A DNA stretch of 64,000 nt from an uncultured Clostridia bacterium (GCA_934456295.1 CAKSHB010000002.1:1-64000), one strand, 5' to 3'. Shown: positions 26,218 to 36,101, numbered from the stretch's first letter. The notes: generated from the letters alone by a model not told the origin. Numbers and translations are program-made.

Positions 26218-27297
26218 ATGAAGAAGAAAGTCAGTGCAGTAAACAAAAACGAAGAGCTTATGCTCGCAATTAACGCATTATGCGCCGAAAAACAGATAAG
26301 CAAAGATGTTCTTATCGATGCACTTACGGCGGCACTCGTGTCGGCATATAAGAGAAATTTCAACTCTGCGCAGAATGTTGCCGTAAACATCAATGAAAAC
26401 ACGGGAGAAATAAAGGTATATTCGCAGAAAGAGGTTGTGGACGAAGTTGAAAACGACCTTGAGCAAATTGGGCTTGACGATGCGCGTCTGATAGATGCCG
26501 CATATACGGTGGGTGATATTGTAAATATCGAGGTTACACCGGCAAACTTCGGCCGAATTGCCGCGCAGACAGCAAAACAGGTTGTTATGCAGCGTATACG
26601 TGAGGCAGAAAGAGGAATGATTTTGTCGGAATATTCGGACAAAGAAAATGATGTTATCACAGGAGTAATCCAGCGTATAGAAAAAGGAAAAATATTCCTT
26701 GAGGCGTCAAATACAGAGGTTCTCTTGCCGTCAAACGAGCAGGTGCCGAATGAAACATATAACTTCCATGACAGATTGAAGGTATATGTGTTAAAGGTTG
26801 AGAGCGGAACAAAGGGAGTTCAGATTATTGTTTCGCGCGCACACCCGGGGCTTGTTAAAAAGCTTTTTGAGCAGGAAGTTCCCGAAATTGCCCAGGGAAT
26901 AGTTGAAATCAAGGGCATATGCCGTGAGGCAGGCTCAAGAACGAAAATAGCTGTATATTCAAATGATGAAAATGTTGACGCACAGGGAGCCTGCATAGGG
27001 GCGCAGGGGCGCAGAGTGCAGGTTATAAGCGATGAAATATGCGGCGAAAAAATAGACATAATAAAATGGAGCGAGGACCCTGCGGAATATATCGCAGCGA
27101 GCCTCAGCCCGTCGAGTGTTGTCAGCGTAGAGGTTGATGAGGAAAGTAAATCGGCGCGCGTTGTGGTTCCGGATTTACAGCTTTCGCTTGCAATCGGCAA
27201 AGCGGGACAGAATGCACGTCTTGCCGCAAAGCTGACAGGCTGGAAAATAGACATAAAGAGCGAGAGCGGTGCACAGAACGTCGAGGAGCTTTTGTAA
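26218..27297 (+). CDS. nusA: Transcription termination/antitermination factor NusA
   Basis: NusA binds RNA polymerase and nascent RNA and influences pausing, termination and antitermination. An N-terminal polymerase-binding domain (about 1-125), an S1 domain (about 130-200) and two KH domains are recognisable. The segment DEICGEKIDIIKWSEDP and the C-terminal LSLAIGKAGQNARLAAKLTGWKIDI belong to the KH part. Length 359 is typical for Gram-positives, which lack the C-terminal acidic repeats of E. coli. The ribosome binding site AAGGA is somewhat far (13 bases) from ATG 26218. Confidence 0.95.
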   Translation: MKKKVSAVNKNEELMLAINALCAEKQISKDVLIDALTAALVSAYKRNFNSAQNVAVNINENTGEIKVYSQKEVVDEVENDLEQIGLDDARLIDAAYTVGDIVNIEVTPANFGRIAAQTAKQVVMQRIREAERGMILSEYSDKENDVITGVIQRIEKGKIFLEASNTEVLLPSNEQVPNETYNFHDRLKVYVLKVESGTKGVQIIVSRAHPGLVKKLFEQEVPEIAQGIVEIKGICREAGSRTKIAVYSNDENVDAQGACIGAQGRRVQVISDEICGEKIDIIKWSEDPAEYIAASLSPSSVVSVEVDEESKSARVVVPDLQLSLAIGKAGQNARLAAKLTGWKIDIKSESGAQNVEELL

Positions 27298-27340
27298 AAT
27301 AAACAAAAAATACGTAAAGCGGTTATGGGAGTGCGTGTTT

Positions 27341-27658
27341 ATGAATAACAAGCTTGCAAAAAAGGCGAAAATGCCGGAAAGAATGTGTGCCGCATGCAGG
27401 AAGCATGGCGCAAAAAATGCTCTCATGCGTGTTGTGAAAAATAAAGAAGGCAGAGTGGCGATAGATAAAAGCAATAAAGCGGAAGGGCGCGGAGCATATA
27501 TCTGTGCAGACGAAAAATGTATCGCTGCTGCCGAAAAGAAAAATTCACTTGCACGTGCACTGAAAACCAATGTTGACAGAAATATATATTTGCAGCTTAT
27601 GGAGGAAATACAGAAGCGGCATATTTTGGAAGAGGGTAAGAACGATGGCAAATTATAA
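27341..27658 (+). CDS. ylxR: YlxR family RNA-binding protein (RnpM)
   Basis: A small basic protein with the conserved MCAACRKHGAKNALMRVV block and GRGAYICADEKC, the signature of the YlxR fold. In Bacillus the homologue has been reported to modulate RNase P. The start is ATG 27341 with GGGAG upstream; a GTG further up at 27269 lies inside nusA and lacks a ribosome binding site. Length is 105. Its 3' end overlaps ylxQ by 14 bases. Confidence 0.9.
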   Translation: MNNKLAKKAKMPERMCAACRKHGAKNALMRVVKNKEGRVAIDKSNKAEGRGAYICADEKCIAAAEKKNSLARALKTNVDRNIYLQLMEEIQKRHILEEGKNDGKL

Positions 27659-27977
27659 GCTTTTGAGCATGATAGGGCTTGCAAGACGTGCCGGTGCGGC
27701 GCAGACGGGAGCGTTTCTGACCGAGCGGTGTATACATGACGGGAGATGTGAGCTGATAATTATGGCGGCAGACACTGCCCCGAATAACCGCAAAAAGTTT
27801 CTCAGCAGCAGCAAACATTACGGAATACCGCTCATAGAGTATTCGACAAAAGATGAGCTGTCACATGCACTCGGCAAGGAAAATGTCGTTGTGGTCGGAA
27901 TTGATGATAAAAATTTTGCAAAAGGTATTTTGGACAAATATAATACTATTTGCAGTGCGGATACGGATAAAAAATAA
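27645..27977 (+). CDS. ylxQ: YlxQ, ribosomal L7Ae family protein
   Basis: This 110-residue L7Ae/L30e/S12e/Gadd45-type RNA-binding protein is predicted to recognise kink-turn RNA. It contains LLSMIGLARRAGAAQTG and LIIMAADTAPNNRKKF, typical of the family. The position between ylxR and infB is the canonical one. ATG 27645 follows GAGGG and overlaps the end of ylxR. Confidence 0.9.
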   Translation: MANYKLLSMIGLARRAGAAQTGAFLTERCIHDGRCELIIMAADTAPNNRKKFLSSSKHYGIPLIEYSTKDELSHALGKENVVVVGIDDKNFAKGILDKYNTICSADTDKK

Positions 27978-28082
27978 CTGCGCACGGATTTTGGTTATCG
28001 GACGCATAAGTCCTTTATATAGATGAATTTTGATTGCGGATAAATTTGATTTATGAGCCTATCGGCGGAACGGAGGTCATAT

Positions 28083-30401
28083 ATGTTACAGAAAATAAGA
28101 GTACATGAGGTTGCAAAGGATTTAAAGCTTAAAAGTACAGAGCTTTTGGAGATGTTTACACAGCATGGGATAACGCTGAAAAATCATATGGCTACGCTTG
28201 ACGAAAAGCAGCTTAGTCTGATTTTTGAGGTATATACACAGAAATATGCATTGCCCGAAGGCGAAGTTGATATGTCGATTTTCGGCGACCTGATAAAAAA
28301 GGAAGAGCCTGTTAAGGAAAAAGTTTCAATGGAGCCGCAGGATAAGGGCAAAGAAACGAAGAGTGAAGCCCAAGGCGGCGAAAAGACAGAAAAGGAAAAT
28401 AAAGACAGTGAAAAAAGCGAGGTTGTGTCGCGTAAAATGCGTCATGTTGATACGCGCCAGACTGTTGTTGACCTTGAAAAACTCGACACAGAGCGTATAG
28501 AAGATGAGCTTGTGCCGGAAAATATCAAGGCTCAGCAGGGACCGAAGAAACAAAAAATCAAAAAACAGTCGCAGCGCCAGCGTGACAGCAGAAATTCGTT
28601 CAAAAAACAGCCGGAACCGGCAAAGAGAGTTATGCCGAAGCCGCAGCCTATTGTTGTAAGCATACCCGACGAAATATCGGTGGGAGAGCTTGCAAGCCGT
28701 ATGAAAAAGACTGCTTCGGAGATAATAAAAAAGCTTATGCTTCTGGGTGTGATGGCATCTGTGAGCCAGCTCATAGATTATGATACGGCAGCGATTGTTG
28801 CCGAAGAACTCGGAGCAAAGGTTGAGCATGAGGTTGTGCTTTCGGATGAGGATATACTTCTGAAGGAGTTTTCGGAAGAGGATAAAAAGGAGGATCTCGT
28901 ACCGCGTTCGCCTGTAGTTGTTGTAATGGGTCATGTTGACCATGGTAAAACATCGCTTTTGGACGCAATACGCGAAACGCATGTTGCAAGCGGTGAGGCA
29001 GGCGGAATTACGCAGCACATAGGTGCTTACCGTGTGCGCATAAATGACCGCGAAATAACCTTCCTCGATACGCCGGGACATGAGGCGTTTACGGCGATGC
29101 GTGCCAGAGGCGCACAGGTTACGGATATCGCAATACTGGTTGTTGCGGCAGATGACGGGATTATGCCGCAGACAATAGAAGCAATCAACCACGCAAAAGA
29201 TGCGAACGTGGAAATAATTGTGGCGATAAATAAAATCGACAAAGAAGGCGCAAACCCCGACAGAATAAAGCAGGAGATGACTGAGTACGGCATTGTACCG
29301 GAGGAATGGGGCGGAAGCACGATTTTTGTTGAGGTTTCGGCAAAACAGAGGACAAATATAGACGAATTGCTTGAGATGGTGCTCCTTACAGCAGATGTGC
29401 AGGAACTAAAAGCAAATCCGAACCGTCATGCAAAAGGTACGGTTATAGAGGCACGTCTTGACCGTTCGCGCGGTCCGATTGCAACAGTTCTGGTTCAGAA
29501 CGGAACGTTAAAGACGGGCGATATAATTGTTGCGGGAACCGCTACGGGCAAAGTGCGTGCAATGATGGATGACCGCGGCAAAACTGTCACAAAAGCAGGT
29601 CCGTCAATGCCTGTTGAAATTCTGGGTCTTTCGGAAACACCGGACGGCGGCGACGTATTTTACGCCGTTGATGATGAAAGAAGGGCAAAATCGGTTGTTG
29701 AGGCACGCAAATTTGCGGCAAAAGAAGAACACTTTAATGCACGCAAGGTTGTTTCTCTCGATAATCTGTTTGAGCAGATACATGAGGGCGAAGTTAAAGA
29801 ACTGAAAATTATAGTAAAGGCGGACGTACAAGGCTCGGTAGAGGCTGTGCGCCAGTCGCTTGAAAAGCTGTCAAACGAAGAAGTGAGAGTAAAAATTATC
29901 CATGGCGGTGTCGGTGCGGTAAATGAAACCGATATAATGCTTGCATCGGCGTCAAACGCAATTATAGTAGGCTTTAATGTACGTCCGGATACTGTGGCAC
30001 GCGGAGCATATGAACGCGGTGATGTTGACATCAGACTTTACAGGGTAATTTATGATGCGATAGAAGAAATTGAAGCGGCTATGAAGGGTATGCTTGAGCC
30101 GAAGTTTAAAGAGGCGATACTTGGTCATGCAGAGGTAAGACAGACATTCAAGGTTTCGGGTGTAGGAACGATAGCCGGCGGATATGTTACGGACGGAAAA
30201 ATTGCGCGTAACGCACAGGTACGTGTTGTACGTGACGGCGTTGTGTTCCATGAAGGCGTACTCAACAGCTTAAAGCGTTTCAAAGATGACGCAAAAGAGG
30301 TTGCAAGCGGCTATGAATGCGGTATAGGCATAGAAAACTTTAACGACATAAAAGACGGCGATGTAATAGAATGCTTTATAATGGAAGAGATAAAGCAGTA
30401 A
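28083..30401 (+). CDS. infB: Translation initiation factor IF-2
   Basis: IF-2 is the GTPase that places initiator tRNA on the 30S subunit. The IF2-N helix at residues 1-50 is followed by a charged linker and a second IF2-N-like region near 190-250. The G domain shows G1 GHVDHGKT (283-290), G3 DTPGH and G4 NKID. Domains II to IV follow to the end. Length 772. ATG 28083 has GGAGG 7 bases upstream; the in-frame ATG at 28053 precedes that site and is rejected. Confidence 0.97.
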   Translation: MLQKIRVHEVAKDLKLKSTELLEMFTQHGITLKNHMATLDEKQLSLIFEVYTQKYALPEGEVDMSIFGDLIKKEEPVKEKVSMEPQDKGKETKSEAQGGEKTEKENKDSEKSEVVSRKMRHVDTRQTVVDLEKLDTERIEDELVPENIKAQQGPKKQKIKKQSQRQRDSRNSFKKQPEPAKRVMPKPQPIVVSIPDEISVGELASRMKKTASEIIKKLMLLGVMASVSQLIDYDTAAIVAEELGAKVEHEVVLSDEDILLKEFSEEDKKEDLVPRSPVVVVMGHVDHGKTSLLDAIRETHVASGEAGGITQHIGAYRVRINDREITFLDTPGHEAFTAMRARGAQVTDIAILVVAADDGIMPQTIEAINHAKDANVEIIVAINKIDKEGANPDRIKQEMTEYGIVPEEWGGSTIFVEVSAKQRTNIDELLEMVLLTADVQELKANPNRHAKGTVIEARLDRSRGPIATVLVQNGTLKTGDIIVAGTATGKVRAMMDDRGKTVTKAGPSMPVEILGLSETPDGGDVFYAVDDERRAKSVVEARKFAAKEEHFNARKVVSLDNLFEQIHEGEVKELKIIVKADVQGSVEAVRQSLEKLSNEEVRVKIIHGGVGAVNETDIMLASASNAIIVGFNVRPDTVARGAYERGDVDIRLYRVIYDAIEEIEAAMKGMLEPKFKEAILGHAEVRQTFKVSGVGTIAGGYVTDGKIARNAQVRVVRDGVVFHEGVLNSLKRFKDDAKEVASGYECGIGIENFNDIKDGDVIECFIMEEIKQ

Positions 30402-30429
30402 TGCAGCCCGCTTTTATACGGAGGTTGTT

Positions 30430-30792
30430 ATGGCACAGAACAGAATAAATAAAATAAACGAACAGCTTATGCGTGAAATAAGCACAATAATACGTGAGCT
30501 TAAGGATAAGCGTATTCCGATGATGACGAGTGTTGTTTATGTATCGGCGACGAATGATTTGCGTTATGCAAAGGTGCGTGTCAGCATAATGGGCGACGAT
30601 GATACGAAAAAACGTGCAATTGAAGGGCTTCGCGCCGCGGCAGGTTATGTGCGGCGTGAGGTTGGGCACAGAATGGATATACGTTACACACCGGAGCTGA
30701 TATTTGAGCTTGATACATCAATTGAGCATGGAGCAACAATAAATAAAATAATTCATGAAGTAATAAAGGAAGACAAAAAAGAAGATGAATAA
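30430..30792 (+). CDS. rbfA: Ribosome-binding factor A
   Basis: RbfA is a KH-type factor that binds 16S rRNA during late 30S maturation. The patterns RINKINEQLMREISTIIRELKD and VYVSATNDLRYAKVRVSIMG are characteristic. The 120-residue size is standard. It is preceded by GGAGG and overlaps the next gene by 8 bases. Confidence 0.95.
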   Translation: MAQNRINKINEQLMREISTIIRELKDKRIPMMTSVVYVSATNDLRYAKVRVSIMGDDDTKKRAIEGLRAAAGYVRREVGHRMDIRYTPELIFELDTSIEHGATINKIIHEVIKEDKKEDE

Positions 30793-31768
30793 TTTGAATA
30801 AAAAAGCTGTTGCTGATATACTGAAAGAGAATATGTCTTTCATCATTTTGCCCCATATAAGCCCCGACGCTGACGCAATCGGTTCGTGTTATGCAATGAA
30901 GCGCATTCTTGAGCATATGGGCAAAAGTGCCGGGGTTTGTGTGCAGGAAAGTATTTCGGAGTATTTGTCGTTTATCCCGGGAGAGGCTGTTTTATATGAG
31001 CAGATACCGAAAGACGGCAAATATGACGTTTGCCTGTGTATAGACTGCGGAGATATAAAAAGAGTTGACAGACGTGCGGAATTGTTTGACAGAGCAAAAA
31101 TAAGCGTTAATGTTGACCATCATTATTCAAATACAAATTATGCAGATGTAAACTTTGTGGACGCAAATGCATGCTCGGCGGGTGAAATTTGTTTCGGCAT
31201 TATAAAAGAACTGGAGCAGGAAATCGACACGGAAACGGCAGTGTGCTTATACAGTGCAATTTGCGGCGATACGGGCGGCTTTCGGTATTCCAACACGACA
31301 CCGGCGACAATGCGGATTGCGGCGGAGCTGCTGGAAAAGAAAATCGATTCGGCAAAAATCAACCGGCTTTTGTTTGACTGCGAAAATTTTGATACAGTGC
31401 GGCTCAAGGGCGAAATAGGCAGCAGGGCGGAGTTGTTTTTCGGCGGCCTTATAGGCACTGCATGCGTAGATAAGAATATGTTGGAAAAGTACGGAGTTGA
31501 GCCGGAGGAGGCAGACAACATAGTTGATATTGTCCGCAGAATAAAAGGTGTTGAGGTTGCGGTTTCTTTTAAGGAATCTGACATCGGTATAAAAATCAGC
31601 CTTCGTTCAAACGACCGTATCGATGTTTCAAAAATTGCCGCAAAGTTTGGCGGCGGCGGACATATCCGTGCCTCGGGAGTTTTGATGAAATGCGGTATGG
31701 ACGAGGCAAAAAAATGTATAATTAAAGCGATAACGGAAGAATTTGAAGAACAGGGCAAAAAGATATAA
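30785..31768 (+). CDS. nrnA: DHH/DHHA1 phosphoesterase (NrnA-like nanoRNase/pAp phosphatase)
   Basis: Members degrade very short RNAs and, in some species, dephosphorylate pAp or cyclic dinucleotide breakdown products. The manganese-binding motifs are visible: HISPDADAIGS, CIDCGD and the DHH signature in NVDHHYSN. The DHHA1 part ends with FGGGGHIRASG, which binds substrate. Length 327 and place between rbfA and truB are canonical. The exact substrate in this organism cannot be told from sequence. Confidence 0.92.
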   Translation: MNNLNKKAVADILKENMSFIILPHISPDADAIGSCYAMKRILEHMGKSAGVCVQESISEYLSFIPGEAVLYEQIPKDGKYDVCLCIDCGDIKRVDRRAELFDRAKISVNVDHHYSNTNYADVNFVDANACSAGEICFGIIKELEQEIDTETAVCLYSAICGDTGGFRYSNTTPATMRIAAELLEKKIDSAKINRLLFDCENFDTVRLKGEIGSRAELFFGGLIGTACVDKNMLEKYGVEPEEADNIVDIVRRIKGVEVAVSFKESDIGIKISLRSNDRIDVSKIAAKFGGGGHIRASGVLMKCGMDEAKKCIIKAITEEFEEQGKKI

Positions 31769-31799
31769 AGCTGATATAAAAGGCAGAGGAATTTATAAT

Positions 31800-32681
31800 A
31801 TGAACGGTATAGCGGTGCTTAATAAGCCGAAAGGCAAAACATCTCATGATATGATTTCTGTGTGCAGAAAAATTTTCGGCACACGCAGAGTCGGACACAC
31901 GGGAACACTTGACCCGAATGCAACGGGAGTTTTGCCGATATGTGTCGGAAACGCAACGAAGGCATCACAATATATCATGGATTCAAAAAAGCGATATACG
32001 GCACAGCTTATTTTGGGGAGAAAAACAGATACACTTGACTGCACAGGGACAGTTACGCAGATTGGCAATATTGACGTTTCACGCGATGTGCTCTGTGAGG
32101 CATGCAGCCGCTTTCTGGGAGAGATAAGCCAAATTCCGCCAATGTACTCAGCCGTAAAAGTCAACGGAAAGAAGCTGTATGAGTATGCACGCAGCGGAGC
32201 TGAGGTTGAGAGAAAGCCGCGTAAGGTTAACATATATTCGATTGATGTTTTGGATTATGATGAAGATAAGGGCTTTGGTGAAATTGAGATAGTATGCTCA
32301 AAAGGCACATACATCAGAACGCTGTGTGATGATATAGGAGAATATCTCGGCTGTTATGCTCATATGGGCGAGCTTGTACGTACATACAGCGGCGGTTTTG
32401 ACATATCGCAGAGTCGCACCGTTGAAGAGCTGTGTAAACTCGGAGAAAGCGGAAATGCGGAAAAAGCGCTTATGGCAACGGACAGCGTTTTTTCGCAGTA
32501 TGATGCGCTGTACCTCAGCGAAGGTGAAACATTAAAGGTAAAAAACGGCGTGCCGATTGTGAGAAAAGATACAGAAGAAAACAAAACCTACCGCCTTTAT
32601 GATGAAAACGGCGGATTTTTGTGTGTTTCAAGACAGACAGACGGCAAATTAAAAATGCTGACATCTTTTTGGACAGATTGA
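31800..32681 (+). CDS. truB: tRNA pseudouridine-55 synthase
   Basis: TruB makes the universal pseudouridine 55 in the T-loop of tRNA. The catalytic aspartate is Asp 38 in GHTGTLDPNATGVL. KGTYIRTLCDDIG and the early AVLNKPKGKTSHD are further signatures. The start is ATG 31800 with AGAGGA upstream; a longer frame from 31743 would overlap nrnA without a ribosome binding site. Length 293. Confidence 0.95.
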   Translation: MNGIAVLNKPKGKTSHDMISVCRKIFGTRRVGHTGTLDPNATGVLPICVGNATKASQYIMDSKKRYTAQLILGRKTDTLDCTGTVTQIGNIDVSRDVLCEACSRFLGEISQIPPMYSAVKVNGKKLYEYARSGAEVERKPRKVNIYSIDVLDYDEDKGFGEIEIVCSKGTYIRTLCDDIGEYLGCYAHMGELVRTYSGGFDISQSRTVEELCKLGESGNAEKALMATDSVFSQYDALYLSEGETLKVKNGVPIVRKDTEENKTYRLYDENGGFLCVSRQTDGKLKMLTSFWTD

Positions 32682-32723
32682 AAATAATTGACATTAAAAA
32701 AGCTGAAATCGGGTGATGTAAGA

Positions 32724-33659
32724 ATGAAGGTGTATACAGATGGACAATTTGATAAAAAAGGCGGCTGTGTACTTGCACTCGGAAGCTTTGACGCACTTCA
32801 TTTTGCACATATAAAGCTGTTTTGCGAGACTGTGGATAAAGCGAAAGAATACGGTGTCCGTGCAGGAGTTCATCTGTTTGACAGGCGTATTGAAAATGTA
32901 ATTTTTCCGGGGTCAGACCATAAAAGTGTATATAAAAATTCCAAGCGTGCAGAAATAATCAGTGAAACCGGAATGGATTTTGTATATTTTGAAAAATTTG
33001 ATAAAGCGTTTATGGAAATGAGTGCCTTTGATTTCGCAAAAATGCTGAAAGATAAATTCGGCGCAGTATGTGTTGTCACAGGTTTTCATTACAGCTTCGG
33101 CTATATGGGCAGCGGCGGTATTGACGAACTGAAAAAGTTTGGCAGACAGCTCGGCTTTGAGGTTATAAGTGTTGCTCCCATAATGCTTGATGGAGAGCTT
33201 GTGAGCTCGACGCGCGTCAGAGAATGTATCAAAAGCGGAAATATTTTTGAAGTGAACCGACTTTTGGGAAGAGAATACGCGCTTTGCGGAAAGATAATAT
33301 CCGACCGCGGTGTGGGCAGCAGCATGGGAATGCCGACAGCGAACACGGAAATAAGCAGCGATATACTGCTTCCGAAGAACGGCGTGTATGCAGCATATGT
33401 AAAGATAAACGGCAGACTGTATCCGGCGGTCACAAATATTGGCATAAGACCGACTTTCGGGCTTGATAAAATCTCTGTCGAAACGCATATAATTGATTTT
33501 GACGGTGATTTATATGGGACGGAAATGGAAATACGTTTTCTGGACAGATTGCGCGATGAAAAAAAGTTTACCACAAAAGAGGATTTGCTGAAGCAAATTT
33601 TAAGCGATATAAACAAAACAAAGCAAATTTTTTCTGCTGTTTTAATAAAAAAAGAGTAA
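32724..33659 (+). CDS. ribF: Bifunctional riboflavin kinase/FAD synthetase
   Basis: RibF makes FMN from riboflavin and then FAD. The N-terminal adenylyltransferase domain has the nucleotide-binding motif as GSFDALHFAH (residues 20-29), where the usual form is G-x-FDG-x-H-x-GH; both small glycines are alanine here. The later SSTRVRECIKSG motif is intact. The C-terminal riboflavin kinase domain contains GMPTANTEI and the NIGIRPTFG block. ATG 32724 is preceded by GGGTGA. Length 311 is normal, and the position after truB is canonical. Confidence 0.93.
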   Translation: MKVYTDGQFDKKGGCVLALGSFDALHFAHIKLFCETVDKAKEYGVRAGVHLFDRRIENVIFPGSDHKSVYKNSKRAEIISETGMDFVYFEKFDKAFMEMSAFDFAKMLKDKFGAVCVVTGFHYSFGYMGSGGIDELKKFGRQLGFEVISVAPIMLDGELVSSTRVRECIKSGNIFEVNRLLGREYALCGKIISDRGVGSSMGMPTANTEISSDILLPKNGVYAAYVKINGRLYPAVTNIGIRPTFGLDKISVETHIIDFDGDLYGTEMEIRFLDRLRDEKKFTTKEDLLKQILSDINKTKQIFSAVLIKKE

Positions 33660-33768
33660 AAAACTGTATTTTTTTGAAAAAAACATAAATAAGCCTTGAA
33701 AAATAGTTAAAAACATGAGAAAATTATAATGTAAGATATACAGCATATCAGACAGAGGGGGACGTTAT

Positions 33769-35148
33769 ATGTCAAGAGAACTGATTTCTGTAATTTTGGC
33801 AGCGGGTAAAAGCGAAGCTATGAAATCAGAGAAACCGTGCGCGGTATTTCCTGTGCTCGGCAGACCTATGGCATCATATGTGATTGATGCGGTTACAAAA
33901 GCAGGTTCGGATAAAAATGTTATGGTTGTCGGAAATGACAGCGAATGCATAAAAGAAGCGTTTGGCGAAACGGTTGATTATGTTTGTCAGCCGGAGCCTC
34001 TCGGAACATTTGACGCGGTTTTGAAAGCGCGTGAATATTTTGAGAAAAGCAGCTCATATGTTATTGTTCTGCCTGTTGACGCACCGCTTATTGATGAACA
34101 GACAATAAGGCATGCATTAGAATATCATAAGGAATTTGATAATCAGGTAACAATTATTACCGCGATTGTGAATAATCCCGAGGGCTACGGAAGAATTATA
34201 AGAAACGGCGCCGGAGATGTGGCGGCGATTGTTGAAGAAAAATACGCAAACAGAAACGAGCTTGATATAAACGAAATAAATTCAAGCATGTATATATTCA
34301 ACTCGGAGGCTCTTTTATATGCTATCGACCATTATGAGTCGCTGTCGGACAGTTATGACAAAAATAACCTCATACATTCGGTGGAGGTTCTGATTAAAGC
34401 GGGACGCAGAGTCGGAGCATATGACGCAGATGAGCCGGAAACCATACTCGGTATAAATGACCGTATTCAGCTTTTTGAGGCAGAAGCCGTAATGCGTGCA
34501 AAAATAAACAGCATGCATATGAGAAACGGAGTTACAATAATGGCTCCTGCGGTAACATATATAGACCCTGATGTTGTAATCGGAAGCGATACTGTTATAG
34601 AGCCGAATGTGCATTTGCGCAAGGGCGCTGTTATAGGGAAAAATGTCCGTGTCGGCGCAAATTCAATAATAACAAGCTCCATAGTGCATGACGGAGTTGA
34701 CATATTAAGTTCGGTAATGATTGACAGCGAAGTTTGCGAGGGTGCGCACATAGGACCGTTTGCATATCTTCGTCCGAACAGCAAAATCGGTAAAAATGTT
34801 AAAATCGGCGATTTTGTTGAAATTAAAAATGCAACGCTTGATGAGGGCACAAAGGTGTCGCATCTCACATATGTGGGTGACACAGATGTCGGCAAGCATG
34901 TTAATTTCGGCTGCGGCTGTGTTACTGTAAACTATGACGGAAAGAAAAAATACCGTTCGACTATCGGCGATAATGCCTTTATCGGGTGCAATACCAACCT
35001 GGTATCACCTGTTACGGTAAAGGATAATGCATATATTGCTGCCGGCTCCACAATTACCGATGAGGTGCCGGAAAGCGCGCTTGCAATTGCAAGAAGCAGA
35101 CAAATAAATAAGCTGGACTGGAAGGATAGGAGGAAACAGGAGAAATGA
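33769..35148 (+). CDS. glmU: GlmU family protein with degenerate uridylyltransferase motif
   Basis: GlmU normally acetylates glucosamine-1-phosphate (C-terminal half) and then couples it to UTP (N-terminal half), giving UDP-GlcNAc for the cell wall. The C-terminal left-handed beta-helix looks intact, including SHLTYVGD, VNYDGKKKYRS and FIGCNTNLVSPV. The N-terminal signature, usually LAAGxGTRM...PK, reads LAAG-KSEAM...PC: Ser 15, Glu 16, Ala 17 and Cys 24 replace Gly, Thr, Arg and Lys. LGTFDAV also replaces LGTGHAV. The first activity may be altered or lost. The gene starts after GAGGGGGAC and overlaps prs by 4 bases. The 33660-33768 gap holds only a TATAAT box (33725) without a good -35. Confidence 0.9.
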   Translation: MSRELISVILAAGKSEAMKSEKPCAVFPVLGRPMASYVIDAVTKAGSDKNVMVVGNDSECIKEAFGETVDYVCQPEPLGTFDAVLKAREYFEKSSSYVIVLPVDAPLIDEQTIRHALEYHKEFDNQVTIITAIVNNPEGYGRIIRNGAGDVAAIVEEKYANRNELDINEINSSMYIFNSEALLYAIDHYESLSDSYDKNNLIHSVEVLIKAGRRVGAYDADEPETILGINDRIQLFEAEAVMRAKINSMHMRNGVTIMAPAVTYIDPDVVIGSDTVIEPNVHLRKGAVIGKNVRVGANSIITSSIVHDGVDILSSVMIDSEVCEGAHIGPFAYLRPNSKIGKNVKIGDFVEIKNATLDEGTKVSHLTYVGDTDVGKHVNFGCGCVTVNYDGKKKYRSTIGDNAFIGCNTNLVSPVTVKDNAYIAAGSTITDEVPESALAIARSRQINKLDWKDRRKQEK

Positions 35149-36101
35149 TAACGCACGGTAAGAACATTAAGATTTTTGCGGCAAATTCCAATCCTGACCT
35201 TGCGGCGAAAATCGCAGAGAGATTGGAACTTCCCGTAGGTAAATCGAGTGTCGGTATGTTTAGTGACGGAGAGATTTCGGTAAACCTTTATGAAACTGTA
35301 AGAGGTTCCGATGTATTTGTTGTACAGTCGACGTCTGAACCCGTAAACGACCATCTCATGGAGCTTTTGATTATGATAGATGCACTCAAGCGTGCATCGG
35401 CGGGACGTATTACGGCGGTAATCCCCTATATGGGATATGCAAGACAGGACAGAAAGGCAAAGGCACGTGACCCGATTTCGGCAAAGCTTGTTGCAGACCT
35501 TATTTCAACTGCGGGCGCAGACAGAGTTCTTACCATGGACCTGCATGCGGCTCAGATACAGGGATTTTTCAACATTCCTGTTGACCATTTGCTCGGTGTA
35601 CCGATTTTGGCGCCGTATTATGCAAAACAGTTCGGACGTGACCGTGACGATGTTGTCGTGGTATCGCCGGATTTGGGGAGCGTTACGCGTGCGCGTAATT
35701 TTGCACAAAGACTTAATGTACCGCTTGCAATTATAGATAAACGCCGTCCGAAGGCGAATGTGTCTGAGGTTATGAATATAATCGGCGACATAAAAGATAA
35801 GACGGTTATTCTTGTTGATGACATGATTGATACAGCAGGCACAATAACACACGGTGCACAGGCGCTTGTTGACCATGGTGCAAAAGAGGTGTATGCATGC
35901 TGTACGCATCCTGTTTTGTCGGGACCGGCTATTGAGCGCATAGAGGCTTCGCCGATAAAAGAACTTTTGGTTCTTGATACAATATCTATGCCTGAAGAAA
36001 AGAAAATTTCCAAGATTAAAACGATTTCTGTGGCTCCTGTATTTGCAGAAGCAATTGAAAGAATTTATGAGGATTTGTCTGTAAGCACATTGTTTGTATA
36101 A
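35145..36101 (+). CDS. prs: Ribose-phosphate pyrophosphokinase
   Basis: The enzyme makes PRPP from ribose-5-phosphate and ATP, feeding purine, pyrimidine, NAD, His and Trp synthesis. The stretch AVIPYMGYARQDRK, the DLHAAQIQGFF block and the PRPP-binding loop VDDMIDTAGTI are all present. Length 318 is that of class I enzymes. It overlaps the stop of glmU (ATGA), a pairing common in Firmicutes. Confidence 0.97.
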   Translation: MITHGKNIKIFAANSNPDLAAKIAERLELPVGKSSVGMFSDGEISVNLYETVRGSDVFVVQSTSEPVNDHLMELLIMIDALKRASAGRITAVIPYMGYARQDRKAKARDPISAKLVADLISTAGADRVLTMDLHAAQIQGFFNIPVDHLLGVPILAPYYAKQFGRDRDDVVVVSPDLGSVTRARNFAQRLNVPLAIIDKRRPKANVSEVMNIIGDIKDKTVILVDDMIDTAGTITHGAQALVDHGAKEVYACCTHPVLSGPAIERIEASPIKELLVLDTISMPEEKKISKIKTISVAPVFAEAIERIYEDLSVSTLFV

